64,000 nucleotides of DNA from Notolepis coatsorum (GCA_963971535.1 OZ020593.1:11574560-11638559); one strand, 5' to 3'. Positions 44,550 through 59,662 are shown, counted from the stretch's first letter. The notes: generated from the sequence alone by a model not told the origin. Program-made: numbers and translations.

Positions 44550-45675
44550 CAGGGGGGCCGGACTGGGGAAATAATTCATACCGGGAGATATAGCGCGAAA
44601 TATAGCCCCAATCAGGCCACTTTTTAAGCGGGGGTCTGGGGGTCCCCCACCCGGAACATTTTAGTTACAAAGACTTAATTTCCTGCATTCTGGTGAATTT
44701 TAGTGGATGTGAATCACAAACTAATGAGCCAACAATTGCTTAGTACAATGTACTGTTATGAACCTCAAATAAAACTGTTGTGGCACTAGCAATGGTACTC
44801 TCTCCACCTTCAAAAAGCAAAAAGCAAAAGCACAACATATTTTTCTATTTACTATTATAATACAGTTAACCACTCTCTCCACCTATTCAAACAAGGCAAG
44901 AGCACAATACCATATTCACTTTACTGATGCACTACCCATCAACAGTTAAAATAGCCCTTTACAAACATTAAATAACAGACCTTTCATTACAATACTATAA
45001 TAACAGTAGCCACTGCCAGAATAGTGACACATGTATCGCGTGTGGTGAGCATTGCGTTGTCTCAATCATTTTAACTATAAAATTAGCTCAAAGTATGAGC
45101 TCACTGACTGAAATTTCCAACAAAAAGCATCAATTGTCAAATAATATTGATCACATTAACTAGACTAGATGTTTTTGAGGAAATTAGAAAGGGAACAACA
45201 ACTTAACCCTTGTGTCTGATCAGATTCTTATTTTTTTGATAACTTTGCAGTGATTATGTTTGTAGCCAATGTGGCAAAGGTGTGTAATCTTTTAATTATC
45301 TTGGAATTATTTTGACTCTCTCTTTCATAAATTGTTTATTCAACTTCAGCCCCAATCATAACCACCACATATTGTTTTTTGTAATGTCAGATTTAACAAC
45401 TCCTTTTGGGAGTTGTGCCATCTGCCATTCCATTCGCCGCCTCCACTGTCAATCAGTTGTATCGCCTGGTCCCGCCTCCACCAATCACAAGCGGCAGCAC
45501 GGCTCCATTGTGTGTGTGTGTCCGCTTGAGGGAGAGAGTCAGATAGTTCTCCAACTCTGTCGCAGACAGTGAAATCCTGGTTGTTCCCCATCCACCTGGT
45601 TATCTAAAAACTATCGCGCAGAGCCGCCGCCACAACTAGAAACAATGGCCTGCCAAAAAAAAAAAAAAAATTATA

Positions 45676-45706
<31 letters not shown>

Positions 45707-45783
45707 TATAATTTTTTTTTTTATCTGTGCAGGCCAGGCCACCGGGAAAACTCCCGGTGCTCCCGATGGCCAGTCCGGGCCTG
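44550..45783. mobile_element. 1.2-kb TIR element, unit B only
   Basis: Ends CAGGGGGGCCGGACTGGG and GGCCAGTCCGGGCCTG are inverted repeats. It lies exactly within the first bases of the CAGGGGCGTAGCTG MITE, which is intact at the matching place in unit C (about 55588). No transposase ORF is visible. It is probably a non-autonomous hAT-like element. Confidence 0.7.
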
Positions 45784-47849
<2,066 letters not shown>

Positions 47850-47900
47850 TACACGATACAGTACGTTACTGAAAAGCTAGAATGACTGCCCAAATAAGAA

Positions 47901-47920
47901 TGTTCGAATCTAGAATGTAC
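47901..47920 (+). promoter_or_regulatory. Displaced HSE-like motif, unit B
   Basis: Counterpart of the 36965-36984 motif of unit A (GAATGTTC and TCTAGAATG), now separated from the rest of the TRIM-B upstream region by the 1.56-kb insertion. Confidence 0.4.
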
Positions 47921-47931
47921 TACTATGACAT

Positions 47932-48655
47932 TGAAGTGTCTTTCTTAGCTTCATTCATCTCTATCTGTGATCGTATAGTTTTCTATTACCCTTTTCCTCT
48001 GCATTGGTTTAGGTATTTTCAGATGTTCGGTTCAAGTAAGGGGAGACGGACAACGTGGTCAAAATACAACGGGCGGCGGTGTTTATTAATAAAACCACAG
48101 CTTTAGGAATCAACAAATACATCGTCTCTTTGGTTCAATCTAATTGTCTCTTTGATGTGGCAGTTTTGTCCATGATCTGATCAGCTAGGGCCGATCAGAG
48201 CCGTTTCTCCGGTGGTGGTGTTGTTGTCTCTCGGGTTTCCCATGACAACACCGAGTCCTCTCTTAGTGGTTCGCTGGTCTGGTTGTCAAGACAACCTTGC
48301 TTTCGGATCCTGGGAGGTTTGGGAGCGCTTGGTTTTCATCTACTCTCGGTGGAGTCTGCTATGAGCCTCGGCTCGGCCATCTGGTCTCAATTGGCTCTCT
48401 GTGTCATCGGCTTTTCAGTAGCCTGAGTGGCGAGTCTCCCTCTGTCGGTGGAGGTTTTCAGCGCTCCAGCTGCGATGCGATCTCTGTCATCGTCTGTGTC
48501 TCCCTCTCGCTGTGTCAAGGCTCTGCTCTCGAGTTCTGTGTGTCTCTCCAGGTCATTTCTGGTGTGTCTGTCTCCAGTCTCCAGGTTTCCTTCTGGTCTC
48601 CTCCTCCCGTCACCGGGTGTGTGTCTGTCCGTCGCCATCAGCCCTTTTTATCAGA

Positions 48656-48720
<65 letters not shown>

Positions 48721-49494
48721 AGAGAGAGCGTCCCTGCCTGCCTATTCACGTCCATACGCTTTCCTTATTTTGGTCACATTCCAGCAGAAACCTGTCTGCT
48801 GGTGTCCTGTGACCACATGTTTCGCTGACACAACCGTTTCACCATATAACCTTGCCGGGCTGTTTAATCATTGATTAGTTTAATGCGTGTCATCTCTTCA
48901 TGCTTCTTGTGACAACAGTTTTCATAGTCTATGGGGAGACAGACTGGCTCTTGATGCATAGATAATAAAACATGAGCTATTTCCATCTACAAACTCTTTA
49001 CCATTCTGTAATTGCATTTTAGAATACTAAGATAATTCTTTATTGTCTAGACAGTGACTCACTGTCTTGTCTTCAGTTGGGTCCACTTTTTACTTTATTT
49101 TCCTGATGAACATTTGACCAATACTGTATAGTTTTACCTTCTAGTTTTCTGATTTGCTAAACCTTGATGCATTTTGAACACTTGGCCTCACTTGAGTGCT
49201 GCTGACTCATCTATCTGAGAGGCTCTTTTTACAGTCCGATTCACTTTGTCCCCTGACCACTCTGCCATGTCGTAACTTGAAAGTCCTTACTTAGGGTAGG
49301 GGTCAGTTTTATTGTCTTAAGGTCAGCCATCTGTTTCTGGGGAGTCAACCTGCCTCAAGCCTAGGGTCTCAGAAATAACTCACATGGGGATATCTAAAAT
49401 GGCCCTTCTCTCAAATCAGCATTTTGTCTTTCTAATCATTACCTGGTACATTTCACTTGCATTTATTCATGTTTTCATTTAGAAATATACGACA
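47932..49494. mobile_element. 1.56-kb insertion upstream of TRIM-B (TG...CA, ACAT duplication)
   Basis: Absent from units A and C. Starts TGAAGTGTCTTTC, ends ATATACGACA, flanked by ACAT at 47928-47931 and 49495-49498, which fits an LTR-type insertion (solo LTR). It contains a CT/GT-rich block and an (AG)n run at about 48654-48715. No protein was recognised. ORFs within it are compositional. Confidence 0.6.
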
Positions 49495-49509
49495 ACATCA
49501 TCACAAACG

Positions 49510-49549
49510 TTCCATAATGTTTGGGCGGAACTAATGTTCTAGAATGTTC
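49510..49549 (+). promoter_or_regulatory. Heat-shock-element-like cluster, TRIM-B
   Basis: One perfect HSE, TTCTAGAATGTTC (49537-49549), 232 bp before the ATG. The upstream one is degraded (TTCCATAATGTTT). Confidence 0.6.
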
Positions 49550-49780
49550 CTAACAATAGTTCCGTACCATTACAATCGCTACACGCTCACTTAAAACAGC
49601 GCACCGCGCTCCGAGCTGCTTCTATAGAAAGTAGGTTCGTACTATAGGTTCGTGGCTGCCACAGGCTTTGCCCAGTGAGAGGATTCTCCGGCGCTGCAGC
49701 TGGACCCTATTGCCCACACGATCAGAGTTTTGTCTTCCCGAGAAAACGAAACGAGTGTCGCGTTGTCTTTGTAGAATAAA

Positions 49781-50884
49781 ATGGCGCAGCAAGGAGTTGA
49801 TCTGGACCGGGACCAGTTTTGCTGTTCTCTCTGTCTGGATCTACTGAAGGATCCGGTAACTATTCCCTGTGGACACAGCTACTGTATGGGCTGTATTAAA
49901 GACTGCTGGGATCACGATGATCAGAGGGGGATCTACACATGTCCCCAGTGCAGGGAGACCTTTACTCCCAGGCCTGTTCTGAAGAAAAGCAATATATTGG
50001 CTGACGTGATGGAACAACTAATGAAGACAGGACTCCAAGCTGCTCCTCCTGATCACTGTTGTTATGCTGGACCTGGAGATGTGGCCTGTGATTTCTGCAC
50101 TGGGAGAAAGCAGAAAGCCCTCAAGTCCTGCCTGGTATGTCTGACCTCTTTCTGTGAAACTCACCTCCAGCCTCATCATACTGTAGCTCCGTTAAAGAAA
50201 CACAAGCTGGTCAAAGCCTCCACACGGCTTCAGGAGAACACCTGCTCTCGTCATGACGAAGCTATGAAAATTTTCTGTCGTACTGATCAGCAGTGCATCT
50301 GTTATTTGTGTTCCATGGATGAACACAAAGGCCATGATACGGTCTCAGCTGCAGCAGAAAGGACGGAGAGACAGAAAGAGCTTGGCACGAGTCAGCAGAA
50401 AATCCACCAGAGAGTCCGGGAGAGAGAGAAGCAACTCAAAGAGGCCCAACAGACTGTTGATTCTCTCAATCGCTCTGCTGATAAAGCAGTGGAGGACAGT
50501 GGGAGAGTCTTTATTGAGCTGATACGCTCCTTGCAGACGAGGCGCTCTGAGCTGAAGAAGGTCATCAGAGCCCGACAGAGGACCACAGTTTCTCAGGCTG
50601 AAGAACTGCAGAAGAGACTGGAGCAGGAGATAGCGGACCTGAGGAGGAGAGCCACTGAGCTGGAGCAGCTCTCACACACAGAGGACCACATCCACTTTCT
50701 ACAGAGTTACCCCTCCCTCTCCAGTCCCAGTGAGTCTACAGACTTACCCAGCATCACTGTCTTTCCTCTCCTGTACTTTGCAGATGTGACTGAGGTCGTG
50801 TCTGAGCTGAGAGACAAACTAGAGGACGTTTGGTTTCCACCATGCACTGGGGAATCGGATGCTGAGTTCTGTGAGCTGAAGTAG
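49781..50884 (+). CDS. TRIM-B: RING/B-box/coiled-coil protein lacking B30.2
   Basis: 367 residues. RING, both zinc modules and the coiled coil are nearly identical to TRIM-A and TRIM-C (all RING Cys/His retained). After RDKLEDV the reading frame jumps straight to WFPPCTGESDAEFCELK, the final residues of the family, so about 188 codons that encode PRY-SPRY are missing without a frameshift. The junction base context is GACGTT/TGG with at most 2 bp of shared sequence, as in end-joining. Other SPRY-less TRIMs keep ligase activity and can act as decoys. Here it may be functional or newly decaying. Confidence 0.85.
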   Translation: MAQQGVDLDRDQFCCSLCLDLLKDPVTIPCGHSYCMGCIKDCWDHDDQRGIYTCPQCRETFTPRPVLKKSNILADVMEQLMKTGLQAAPPDHCCYAGPGDVACDFCTGRKQKALKSCLVCLTSFCETHLQPHHTVAPLKKHKLVKASTRLQENTCSRHDEAMKIFCRTDQQCICYLCSMDEHKGHDTVSAAAERTERQKELGTSQQKIHQRVREREKQLKEAQQTVDSLNRSADKAVEDSGRVFIELIRSLQTRRSELKKVIRARQRTTVSQAEELQKRLEQEIADLRRRATELEQLSHTEDHIHFLQSYPSLSSPSESTDLPSITVFPLLYFADVTEVVSELRDKLEDVWFPPCTGESDAEFCELK

Positions 50885-51031
50885 AGATCAGTGATATTCA
50901 CAGCTCCTCTACCCAGGTTTTGGATTTAAATTGATCTTGAAGATGCTGAGTTGTGAAATAGGAGGTAATTAGGAGTTACATTCACTGACAGTCACTCTAT
51001 CGTTCTGAGGGACACACACACACGCACACGC

Positions 51032-51067
<36 letters not shown>

Positions 51068-51795
51068 TTTAGCTTTGTTTCTAGTTTCTACTTTCTAGCC
51101 TACCGGGGTAAAGTTTGTTTGGTTGGATATTTACATATTCACATATCTTCAATACCTCTGTCCCTTTTGCATGTGGGGAAGTCAGAATCTTTATTTACAT
51201 ACTCAGGGTAGGTTGGACCACAATATGCAACCATTTTATTTTTATTTGATCACCGTTGGTCAATTACTGTGGGATTTGGGTCTGTCCCTCCCCTCTCTGT
51301 TCCAGGGGGGCGTTGGTAATAATGTGGTGGCCGGACCTCCATGGGGGAGGTTGATTCAGCTTGTATAACCTTCTCCCTCACCTCTTATCTCTGGGCAGCC
51401 GGGACACTTCATACGGGACACTCTTCTATCTTCCAGGCCTTCGGTTGAACCCATAGCCAGGATGTGTGGGGCATGGGTCAGTCGTAAATGCATTCATTGA
51501 ATATTGTGCATTTTGTCTTTTGTTCTTTTATTCTTACTAAATAAACGTTGACGTCTAAACCCAGAAGGACCCGTGTCGTGTGGATATTTGCTAACACAAC
51601 GCAGAAGAATTGACTTTACTCACTGTTTTACATACATGTACCACATGAGAAATTCAGTCGAAATCTATCAAATATATTTGATATTATGAACTATATATAT
51701 ATGTATTGAAGACACTGTTGGACTGTAACAATTCCATGTACGAATAAATTAAAAAAGAATTGCTCTGCCTCAGTATGAACTATCTTCTATGGCAC

Positions 51796-51814
51796 TACCT
51801 CCCCCTGGTGGCCA
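51796..51814 (-). promoter_or_regulatory. CTCF-like motif, unit B
   Basis: TGGCCACCAGGGGGAGGTA on the minus strand agrees with 17 of 19 positions of the usual CTCF consensus as I recall it. Confidence 0.45.
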
Positions 51815-51885
51815 TTATCCTACCACATTGAGAATGGTCCAAGAATGGTCCATCTCTAGAAAGTACCCACAAATTATATATATAT

Positions 51886-51954
<69 letters not shown>

Positions 51955-52703
51955 GTATGGGTACCGTCTCAAAATCTGACTTAAGTAAAAGTATCTGGCT
52001 AAAAACACACTTGAGTAAAAGTAAAAAAAGTCCTACTTTTACTTTTGAGTACTTAAGTACATTTAAAAGTAGGACTTTTTTTACTTTTACTCAAGTACTC
52101 AAAAGTAAAAGTAGATTTTTTTTGAAAGGGATAGACCAGGGGTCTCAAACTCATTCCACCGTGGGCCAAGTTTTCATTTTAACTACACATTGCACCAGGT
52201 GAGTTAGTTGAAGAGGTGAGCCAATTAGTGAAATCATCAGCTGGTGTTTAGGCAAGGCTGCAATGAAACCCAGCAGACACTCTGCCCACAATGGAATGTG
52301 TTCTGCGATAGACAATGCTGAAATGAAAGAACAGAGGACACTTTTTTTTCCGCATTAAAATTATTTAATGCACTTCTCCGTTGAAGGTAAACTAACATGG
52401 ACGGCATTCACATCACACCATGAATAATATCACAATACTAAAAGCAGAATGGTGTATCCTGAATAATATCACAATTCACAATATTAACCACCGCATACTG
52501 GATTATCCTGAATAATATCACAATATTAAAGGCAGAATACTGGAGTGCCCTGAATAATATCACAATATTAACCACAGCATAATGCACTCCTGGGTGTCTG
52601 GATGGCACTTCTGGGTGTATGGATGGCACTCCTGGGTGTCTGGATGGCACTTCTGGGCACGTGGCCGGCCCTCCTCGGGGGAATCCAGGCTGGACCGGCT
52701 CAC

Positions 52704-52826
52704 AGGTCTCCCGGGATAGATGGCCGAGGGGGGCTTGGAGATGAACTCCGGCTGCAGGTCGATGTAGGCCCTGCTGCGCCTGTAGCTACGCAACGCGCTC
52801 CACGTGGCCGGCCTCAGAGAGCGATC
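52704..52826 (-). CDS. 123-bp exon-like segment, unit C
   Basis: Same 41-codon open segment as unit B. The acceptor reads TAG instead of CAG and the donor GTGAGC is kept. Confidence 0.33.
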
Positions 52827-53141
52827 CTAAGAGGCTGGTGAAAAGATCATAATAATTCATTACATTTTATATAGCGCTTTTCTCAGACTCAAAGCGCTCC
52901 CCACAATCTAGGGTGGAAATGGCCTCCTTCACCACCACTGGTAGCACCCAGCCTTGGGCTACGCAGGCTCAATTATTTTTTACTTAAAATGTCAGCAACA
53001 GTGTAATGTTGTATATTTAATTTGTGACAGAGAATCAGAAAATGAGGAACATGTGGTGAAAATAAAACATGTTTCAAAGTCATTGTTTGAAACTGTAATG
53101 ACATTATTAAAAGTACTCACTCATATCGGTACTATACAGCA

Positions 53142-53665
53142 ATAATAATAATAATAATAATAATAGATCAAATTTATATAGCGCCTTTCATAGAACCCAA
53201 GGTCGCTTCACAATCAGGACAAAAAATAGGGCAAGGAAAATAGGGGGGGGGGGGGAAAGGGGGGATGAGGGAAGGTAAGGGATAATGGACCTAATCTAAT
53301 CTAAACTAACTGATGGGGAAACGCCTTGGTGAAGAGGTGTGTTTTTAGAGCGGATTTGAAGGTGTCCAGGGTTGGGGCGTTGCAGATTTCGGGGGGGGGG
53401 GGAGAGTTCCAGAGGATAGGGGACGCCACGCTGAAGGCTCTGTCCCCAAAAGTCCGTAACCTGGTGCGAGGGATGGAGAGGAGACCTAGATCAGAGGATC
53501 GTAGGTTCCGGGATGGAGTGTGCTGCTGGAGGAGATCAGACAGGTATCGGGGGGCGAGGGCATGGAGGGACTTGTAGGTGAGGAGCAGGAGTTTGAAGGT
53601 GATGCGGACCTTGACTGGAAGCCAGTGGAGGTGGATGAGGGTGGGGCTGATGTGCTGCACAGGGT
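53142..53665 (-). mobile_element. L2-type LINE 3' fragment, unit C
   Basis: Orthologous to the copies in units A and B. The RT-tail frame is open (LIHLHWLPVKVRITFKLLL). Confidence 0.9.
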
Positions 53666-53789
53666 CTCAGCAAGTAGCCAAATGTAAATACAGAAAGATC
53701 AGGACATCCCTGGTAAAGATCCAAAGTCCAAAAGACATTCTAGGTGTCTCTTACATCTCTAAAAAAAAAAAGGTAAAAATAAAAAAAAA

Positions 53790-53945
53790 GATGCTCCTTC
53801 CAGCTAGGACCTGCCTTAGAAGCCCGGTGAATCCTGTGTGTTTTCCTTTCATTGCGGGTGCTCCATCGGTAACAACAGCGGACAGTTTATCAAACCCCCC
53901 ATATTGCTGCACGGCACTTTCAACAGTGTTGAATATGTCCACACT
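53790..53945 (-). pseudogene. hAT transposase fragment, unit C
   Basis: Same VTDGAPAMKGKHTGF segment as in units A and B. Confidence 0.75.
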
Positions 53946-54339
53946 AGGGCTGACCCCTATTAGTCGAATAGTCGACTAATCGATCGAAAAGGAGCCATAG
54001 TCGACTGCCAACCTCTTAGTCTAATGCAAAAAAAAAATATATATTTTTTAATATTGGCCTGGGGCCGCATGGCTGCTAGGTAGTATGTTTTCTTTCTCTG
54101 AAATGTAATTGAGTAAAAGTACAAGTATACAAACCTAATAATACTCGAATAAAGTACAAATCCCCCAAAACAGTACTTAAGTATTGTAACGGAGTACAAT
54201 TACTCAAGTACTTTACACCCCTGAACATGGGCCTCTGTTTACGGCTGCTCTCCTCTACCTCCTGAGCCACTGTCACCCGTATGTAGGGCATGGAGTACAA
54301 TGTTGTTCAGAACAGACCCACCTGTGTTATAGGAAGCTG

Positions 54340-54385
<46 letters not shown>

Positions 54386-54884
54386 GTTCTTCTGGTGGCA
54401 GACTTTGAGGGAGACAGACCCTAGATAGGAGCTGCTGGCTCAGGAAGAATGGCCATTCATTGAATATTGTGCATTTAGTCTTTTTGTTCTTTTATTCTTC
54501 TTACTAAATAAACATGGACGTCCGTCTAAACCCAGAAGGACCCGTGTGGATATTTGCTTGAAACATGCCGTTTCACCGACTGAACCTCAATATAGAACTT
54601 TGAACACAACAAGAGCGGAGAAAGAGTGAGTGTGAGAGAAAGAAGAGAGAATGAGAGAGAGAGAGAGTGTGTTTGAGAGAGAGAAAGAAAGAAAGTGTTT
54701 TATTTAGTACTGTATGTTTACCATTTTCTCTTTGTGCTTATGAGTTTTAGTGGGTTTTCCTTGACAATGTAAACAAGAGAAAGTCCTGAACTATGTAAAA
54801 AAGAAAACATCTATGAATCACAGTAAACTAGACACTGTCTCTTTAAAGCGACTCCTCCCCTGAACAACTGTAACCAGGAACCAT

Positions 54885-55036
54885 ATCTGTATGTCGTGTG
54901 TGTCATATGATGAATTGAAAATGGGGGACCCTGATGGAAACAAGACGAAAGTCTTTCTCAGGTCTGCATCCTCTTAACAATTGTATGTAGTGAGCTGTAC
55001 TGTACTGTACCCATTCTGCAATCTGTTAATAAACTT

Positions 55037-55081
<45 letters not shown>

Positions 55082-55082
55082 C

Positions 55083-55121
<39 letters not shown>

Positions 55122-55122
55122 G
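54885..55122 (+). mobile_element. LINE 3' UTR insertion, unit C
   Basis: Same insertion site as 43902-44088 in unit B, with an expanded (ATCA)n/(ACCA) tail. Confidence 0.88.
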
Positions 55123-55435
55123 CAACTCCCACCCACACGGAGTAGGGTCCAGCTGCAGCGCCGGCGAATCCTCTCAAGGGGCAAACTTCCGAGCTGCTTC
55201 TATAGAAAGTAGGTTCGTACTAGGTTCAGGAGATTCAAGCGCATACAAGTCTATTAGCACCCCCACAGCCGTAGCTGCAACCACTTACATCACGGCTCCC
55301 ATCCACATTCATTCATATGCTCCCCCGCTATCTCCTCCCCGATTTAAGAATCCCCGGAAGTGTTGCGGTGGTCTATCTATTATATGACTCTTAAGTTCGA
55401 TAACAGTTCGAAACAAGGCGGACATTAATACAATT

Positions 55436-55498
<63 letters not shown>

Positions 55499-55587
55499 CA
55501 ATAACACACGCTTGTAGTGCCGAGAGATGGGAGTCGGAGACGGTGGCTCGAGGCAGAGTGAATAGTATTTATTGAGTACACCTACAC

Positions 55588-55869
55588 GCAGGGGCGTAGC
55601 TGTAGATTGTGGGCCCCATGAAAGAATGTATCTGGACTGTAGGCCCCCAGTGAATGCGAGCGCACGTAAGCGCGCGAGCAAAATAAAATTGTGGCCATTT
55701 ATTTATTGATGAAAACGCATAATATGGTTTTTACCTATACATTCGGATCAGCAGTTCAGCACCTGCACTGTTGGTGGGTGAGCCTAGTAAAGGATGTCGC
55801 ATTGCGTTCATCTTCAATGAATGGACCAATGCAATAGTCTACCAAAGCCCCCCCCCTCTCTCTATATAT

Positions 55870-55951
<82 letters not shown>
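55588..55951 (-). mobile_element. Outer (CA)n MITE, unit C, left part
   Basis: CAGGGGCGTAGCTGTAG end at 55588, running into (CA)n at about 55873. It is continued after nested insertions by CACACTTCAGAAACAAACAT at about 57571. Confidence 0.75.
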
Positions 55952-56561
<610 letters not shown>

Positions 56562-56562
56562 G

Positions 56563-57521
56563 CTAAAAGCAATAGGTTTTGATAGTTTATCAGTGAGCTG
56601 GATACAATCCTACCTGGAGGGGAGAGAACAGATGGTGGAGGTAAACGGTACCCTATCCCCCCCCCCCTCACAGTGAGCTGTGGTGTTCCACAAGGAAGCA
56701 TACTAGGACCGCTACTATTCCTAATTTATGCAAATGACATGTCGTCAGCTTGTGACTGCAACTTGTTCCTGTTTGCGGACGACTCAGCCCTGCTGGTCTC
56801 TGACAAGAACAAGTTACAGGTTGAAAAAGCCCTCAGCTCGGAACTAGGCAAAATCTGCATATGGCTCGCCGACAACAAACTATCATTACACATGGGCAAA
56901 ACAGAGTCCATACTCTTCGGTTCAAATAACAAACTCAGCAAGACCGACGGCTCCTCGGTTACAGTGGGTGACAAGTATTGTCACAAGGAAAGATGAAATT
57001 ACCTACCTAGGTTCCATCCTAGAGGCTAATCTTTCCTGTGACAAAATGGCATCCAATGTAATAAAAAAAAGTCAACCAACGAACTCGATTCTTGTACCGG
57101 ATCTCCTCTCTGGTAAACAAGAATACCCTGAAGACTCTGGCAGGAGCACTCATTCAAGGGTACTACGACTATGCTTGCACCTCATGGTACCAAAGCACCT
57201 CAAAGGCACTAAAAAACAAATTACAAACATCTCAAAACAAGCTAGTCAGACTACTGCTTGACCTGACTCCTAGAACCCACCTCACCCCGGCCCACTTTGA
57301 CAACCTAGGATGGCTTAGAGTAGACGACAGAGTACAGCAACTTGCAATGGGCCTGGTCTACAAGATACACTATCTGTATGTCATATATGTTATGATGAAT
57401 TGAAAATGGGGGACCCTGATGTAAACAAGACGAAAGTCTTTCTCTGGTCTGCATCCCCTTAACAATTGTATGTATTGAGCTGTACTGTACTGTACCCATT
57501 CTGCAATCTGTTAATAAACTT

Positions 57522-57570
<49 letters not shown>
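56563..57570 (+). pseudogene. Rex/Babar-like LINE RT, unit C, internally deleted
   Basis: Same RT as unit B (CGVPQGSILGPLLF, FADDSALLVS). Jumps from VYKIHY at 57371 straight into the 3' UTR, losing about 540 bp present in unit B. An extra CTATCCCCCC block replaces the frameshift site. It ends in (ATCA)n. Confidence 0.88.
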
Positions 57571-57733
57571 CACACTTCAGAAACAAACATAGTATCAATG
57601 AGAGCATCAATAAATACACCTGAGTGATGCATTGTCTACTAAAAAAAAAAATCTGGGCCCCCCCCCCCAGTGCTGGGCCTTTGGAGTCATCCTAAGCTAT
57701 CTAGAATGTACTACTATGACATCATCACAAACG

Positions 57734-57773
57734 TTCCAGAATGTTTGGGCGGAACTAATGTTCTAGAATGTTC
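57734..57773 (+). promoter_or_regulatory. Heat-shock-element cluster, TRIM-C
   Basis: TTCTAGAATGTTC (57761-57773) is perfect. TTCCAGAATGTTT (57734-57746) has two and a half pentamers. 222 bp before the ATG. Confidence 0.6.
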
Positions 57774-57994
57774 CTAACAGTTCCGTACCATTACAATCGC
57801 TACACGCTCACTTAAAACAGCGCACATCCGAGCTGCTTCTATAGAAAGTAGGTTCGTACTAGGTTCGTGGCTGCCACAGGCTTGCCCAGTGAGAGGATTC
57901 TCCGGCGCTGCAGCTGGACCCTATTGCCCACACGATCAGAGTTTAGTCTTCCAGAGAAAACCAAACGAGTGTCGCGTTGTCTTTGTAGAATAAA

Positions 57995-59662
57995 ATGGCG
58001 CAGCAAGGAGTTGATCTGGACCGGGACCAGTTCTGCTGTTCTCTCTGTCTGGATCTACTGAAGGACCCGGTAACTATTCCCTGTGGACACAGCTACTGTA
58101 TGGGCTGTATTAAAGACTGCTGGGATCACGATGATCAGAAGGGGATCTACACATGTCCCCAGTGCAGGGAGACCTTTACTCCGAGGCCTCTTCTGAAGAA
58201 AAGCAATATATTGGCTGATGTGATGGAACAACTAATGAAGACAGGACTCCAAGCTGCTCCTCCTGATCACTGTTGTTATGCTGGACCTGGAGATGTGGCC
58301 TGTGATTTCTGCACTGGGAGAAAGCAGAAAGCCCTCAAGTCCTGCCTGGTATGTCTGACCTCTTTCTGTGAAACTCACCTCCAGCCTCATCATACTGTAG
58401 CTCCGTTAAAGAAACACAAGCTGGTCAAAGCCTCCACACGGCTTCAGGAGAACACCTGCTCTCATCATGACGAAGCTATGAAGATTTTCTGTCGTACTGA
58501 TCAGCAGTGCATCTGTTATTTGTGTTCCATGGATGAACACAAAGGCCATGATACAGTCTCAGCTGCAGCAGAAAGGACGGAGAGACAGAAAGAGCTTGGC
58601 ATGAGTCAGCAGAAAATCCACCAGAGAGTCCGGGTGAGAGAGGAGCAACTCAAAGAGGCCCAACAGGCTGTTGATTCTCTCAATCGCTCTGCTGATAAAG
58701 CAGTGGAGGACAGTGGGAGAGTCTTTATTGAGCTGATACGCTCCTTGCAGACGAGGCGCTCTGAGCTGAAGAAGGTCATCAGAGCCCGACAGAGGACCAC
58801 CGTGACTCAGGCTGAAGAACTGCAGAAGAGACTGGAGCAGGAGATAGCGGACCTGAGGAGGAGAGCCACTGAGCTGGAGCAGCTCTCACACACAGAGGAC
58901 CACATCCACTTTCTACAGAGTTACCCCTCCCTCTCCCGTCCCAGTGAGTCTACAGACTTACCCAGCATCACTGTCTTTCCTCTCCTGTACTTTGCAGATG
59001 TGACTGAGGTCGTGTCTAAGCTGAGAGACAAACTAGAGGACGTTCTGAAAGTGCAGTGGCCCAGAATCTCAACAACAGTGAATGCAGTTAATTTTTTACT
59101 GCCACCAGAGCCCAAGACCAAAGCTGACTTCTTACAATATTACTCTCGGATCACACTGGCCCCAAACACAACACACACACTTCTGTCTTTGTCTGATCAC
59201 CCAGAAAGATTTGTTCAAGGGTCTCAGGTTCTGGGTAGAGAAGGTCTGACTGGACGCTGTTACTGGGAGGTGGAGTGGAGCGGATGGGTTTCTGTAGCAG
59301 CCTCCTACGAAGACATTAGTAGAACAGGCACTGAGGAGAGGGGTGTATTTGAATTTAGTAGAACAGACACCTGGGAGACCTGTGAATTTGGATGCAATTC
59401 CAAATCCTGGGCTTTAGAATGCGGACACCTTGATTACAATGACATCTTCAGACACAATAACAAGAGCATAACAGTACCGGGCCCCCGGTCCTCCAGAATA
59501 GGAGTGTACCTGGATCACAGGGCAGGTACTCTGTCCTTCTACAGCGTCTCTGACACAATGACCCTCCTGCACAGATTCAACACCACATTCACTCAGCCTC
59601 TCTATCCTGGACTTTGGTCTCACATACACACTGGGGATGCTGAGTTTTGTGAGCTGAAGTAG
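57995..59662 (+). CDS. TRIM-C: finTRIM-like RING/B-box/coiled-coil/B30.2 protein
   Basis: 555 residues, single exon, the longest copy. RING at 15-57, zinc modules at about 105-190, coiled coil at about 190-310, PRY at about 370-410 (DFLQYYSRITLAPNTTHTLL then LSLSDHPERF), SPRY to the end (GRCYWEVEWSGWVSVAASYE, IGVYLDHRAGTLSFYSV, TFTQPLYPGLW). The B30.2 domain is the presumed ligand-recognition part; finTRIMs in other fish are virus-induced and show selection there. N-terminal differences from TRIM-A and TRIM-B are a handful of residues, while B30.2 loops differ in length and sequence. Confidence 0.94.
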   Translation: MAQQGVDLDRDQFCCSLCLDLLKDPVTIPCGHSYCMGCIKDCWDHDDQKGIYTCPQCRETFTPRPLLKKSNILADVMEQLMKTGLQAAPPDHCCYAGPGDVACDFCTGRKQKALKSCLVCLTSFCETHLQPHHTVAPLKKHKLVKASTRLQENTCSHHDEAMKIFCRTDQQCICYLCSMDEHKGHDTVSAAAERTERQKELGMSQQKIHQRVRVREEQLKEAQQAVDSLNRSADKAVEDSGRVFIELIRSLQTRRSELKKVIRARQRTTVTQAEELQKRLEQEIADLRRRATELEQLSHTEDHIHFLQSYPSLSRPSESTDLPSITVFPLLYFADVTEVVSKLRDKLEDVLKVQWPRISTTVNAVNFLLPPEPKTKADFLQYYSRITLAPNTTHTLLSLSDHPERFVQGSQVLGREGLTGRCYWEVEWSGWVSVAASYEDISRTGTEERGVFEFSRTDTWETCEFGCNSKSWALECGHLDYNDIFRHNNKSITVPGPRSSRIGVYLDHRAGTLSFYSVSDTMTLLHRFNTTFTQPLYPGLWSHIHTGDAEFCELK

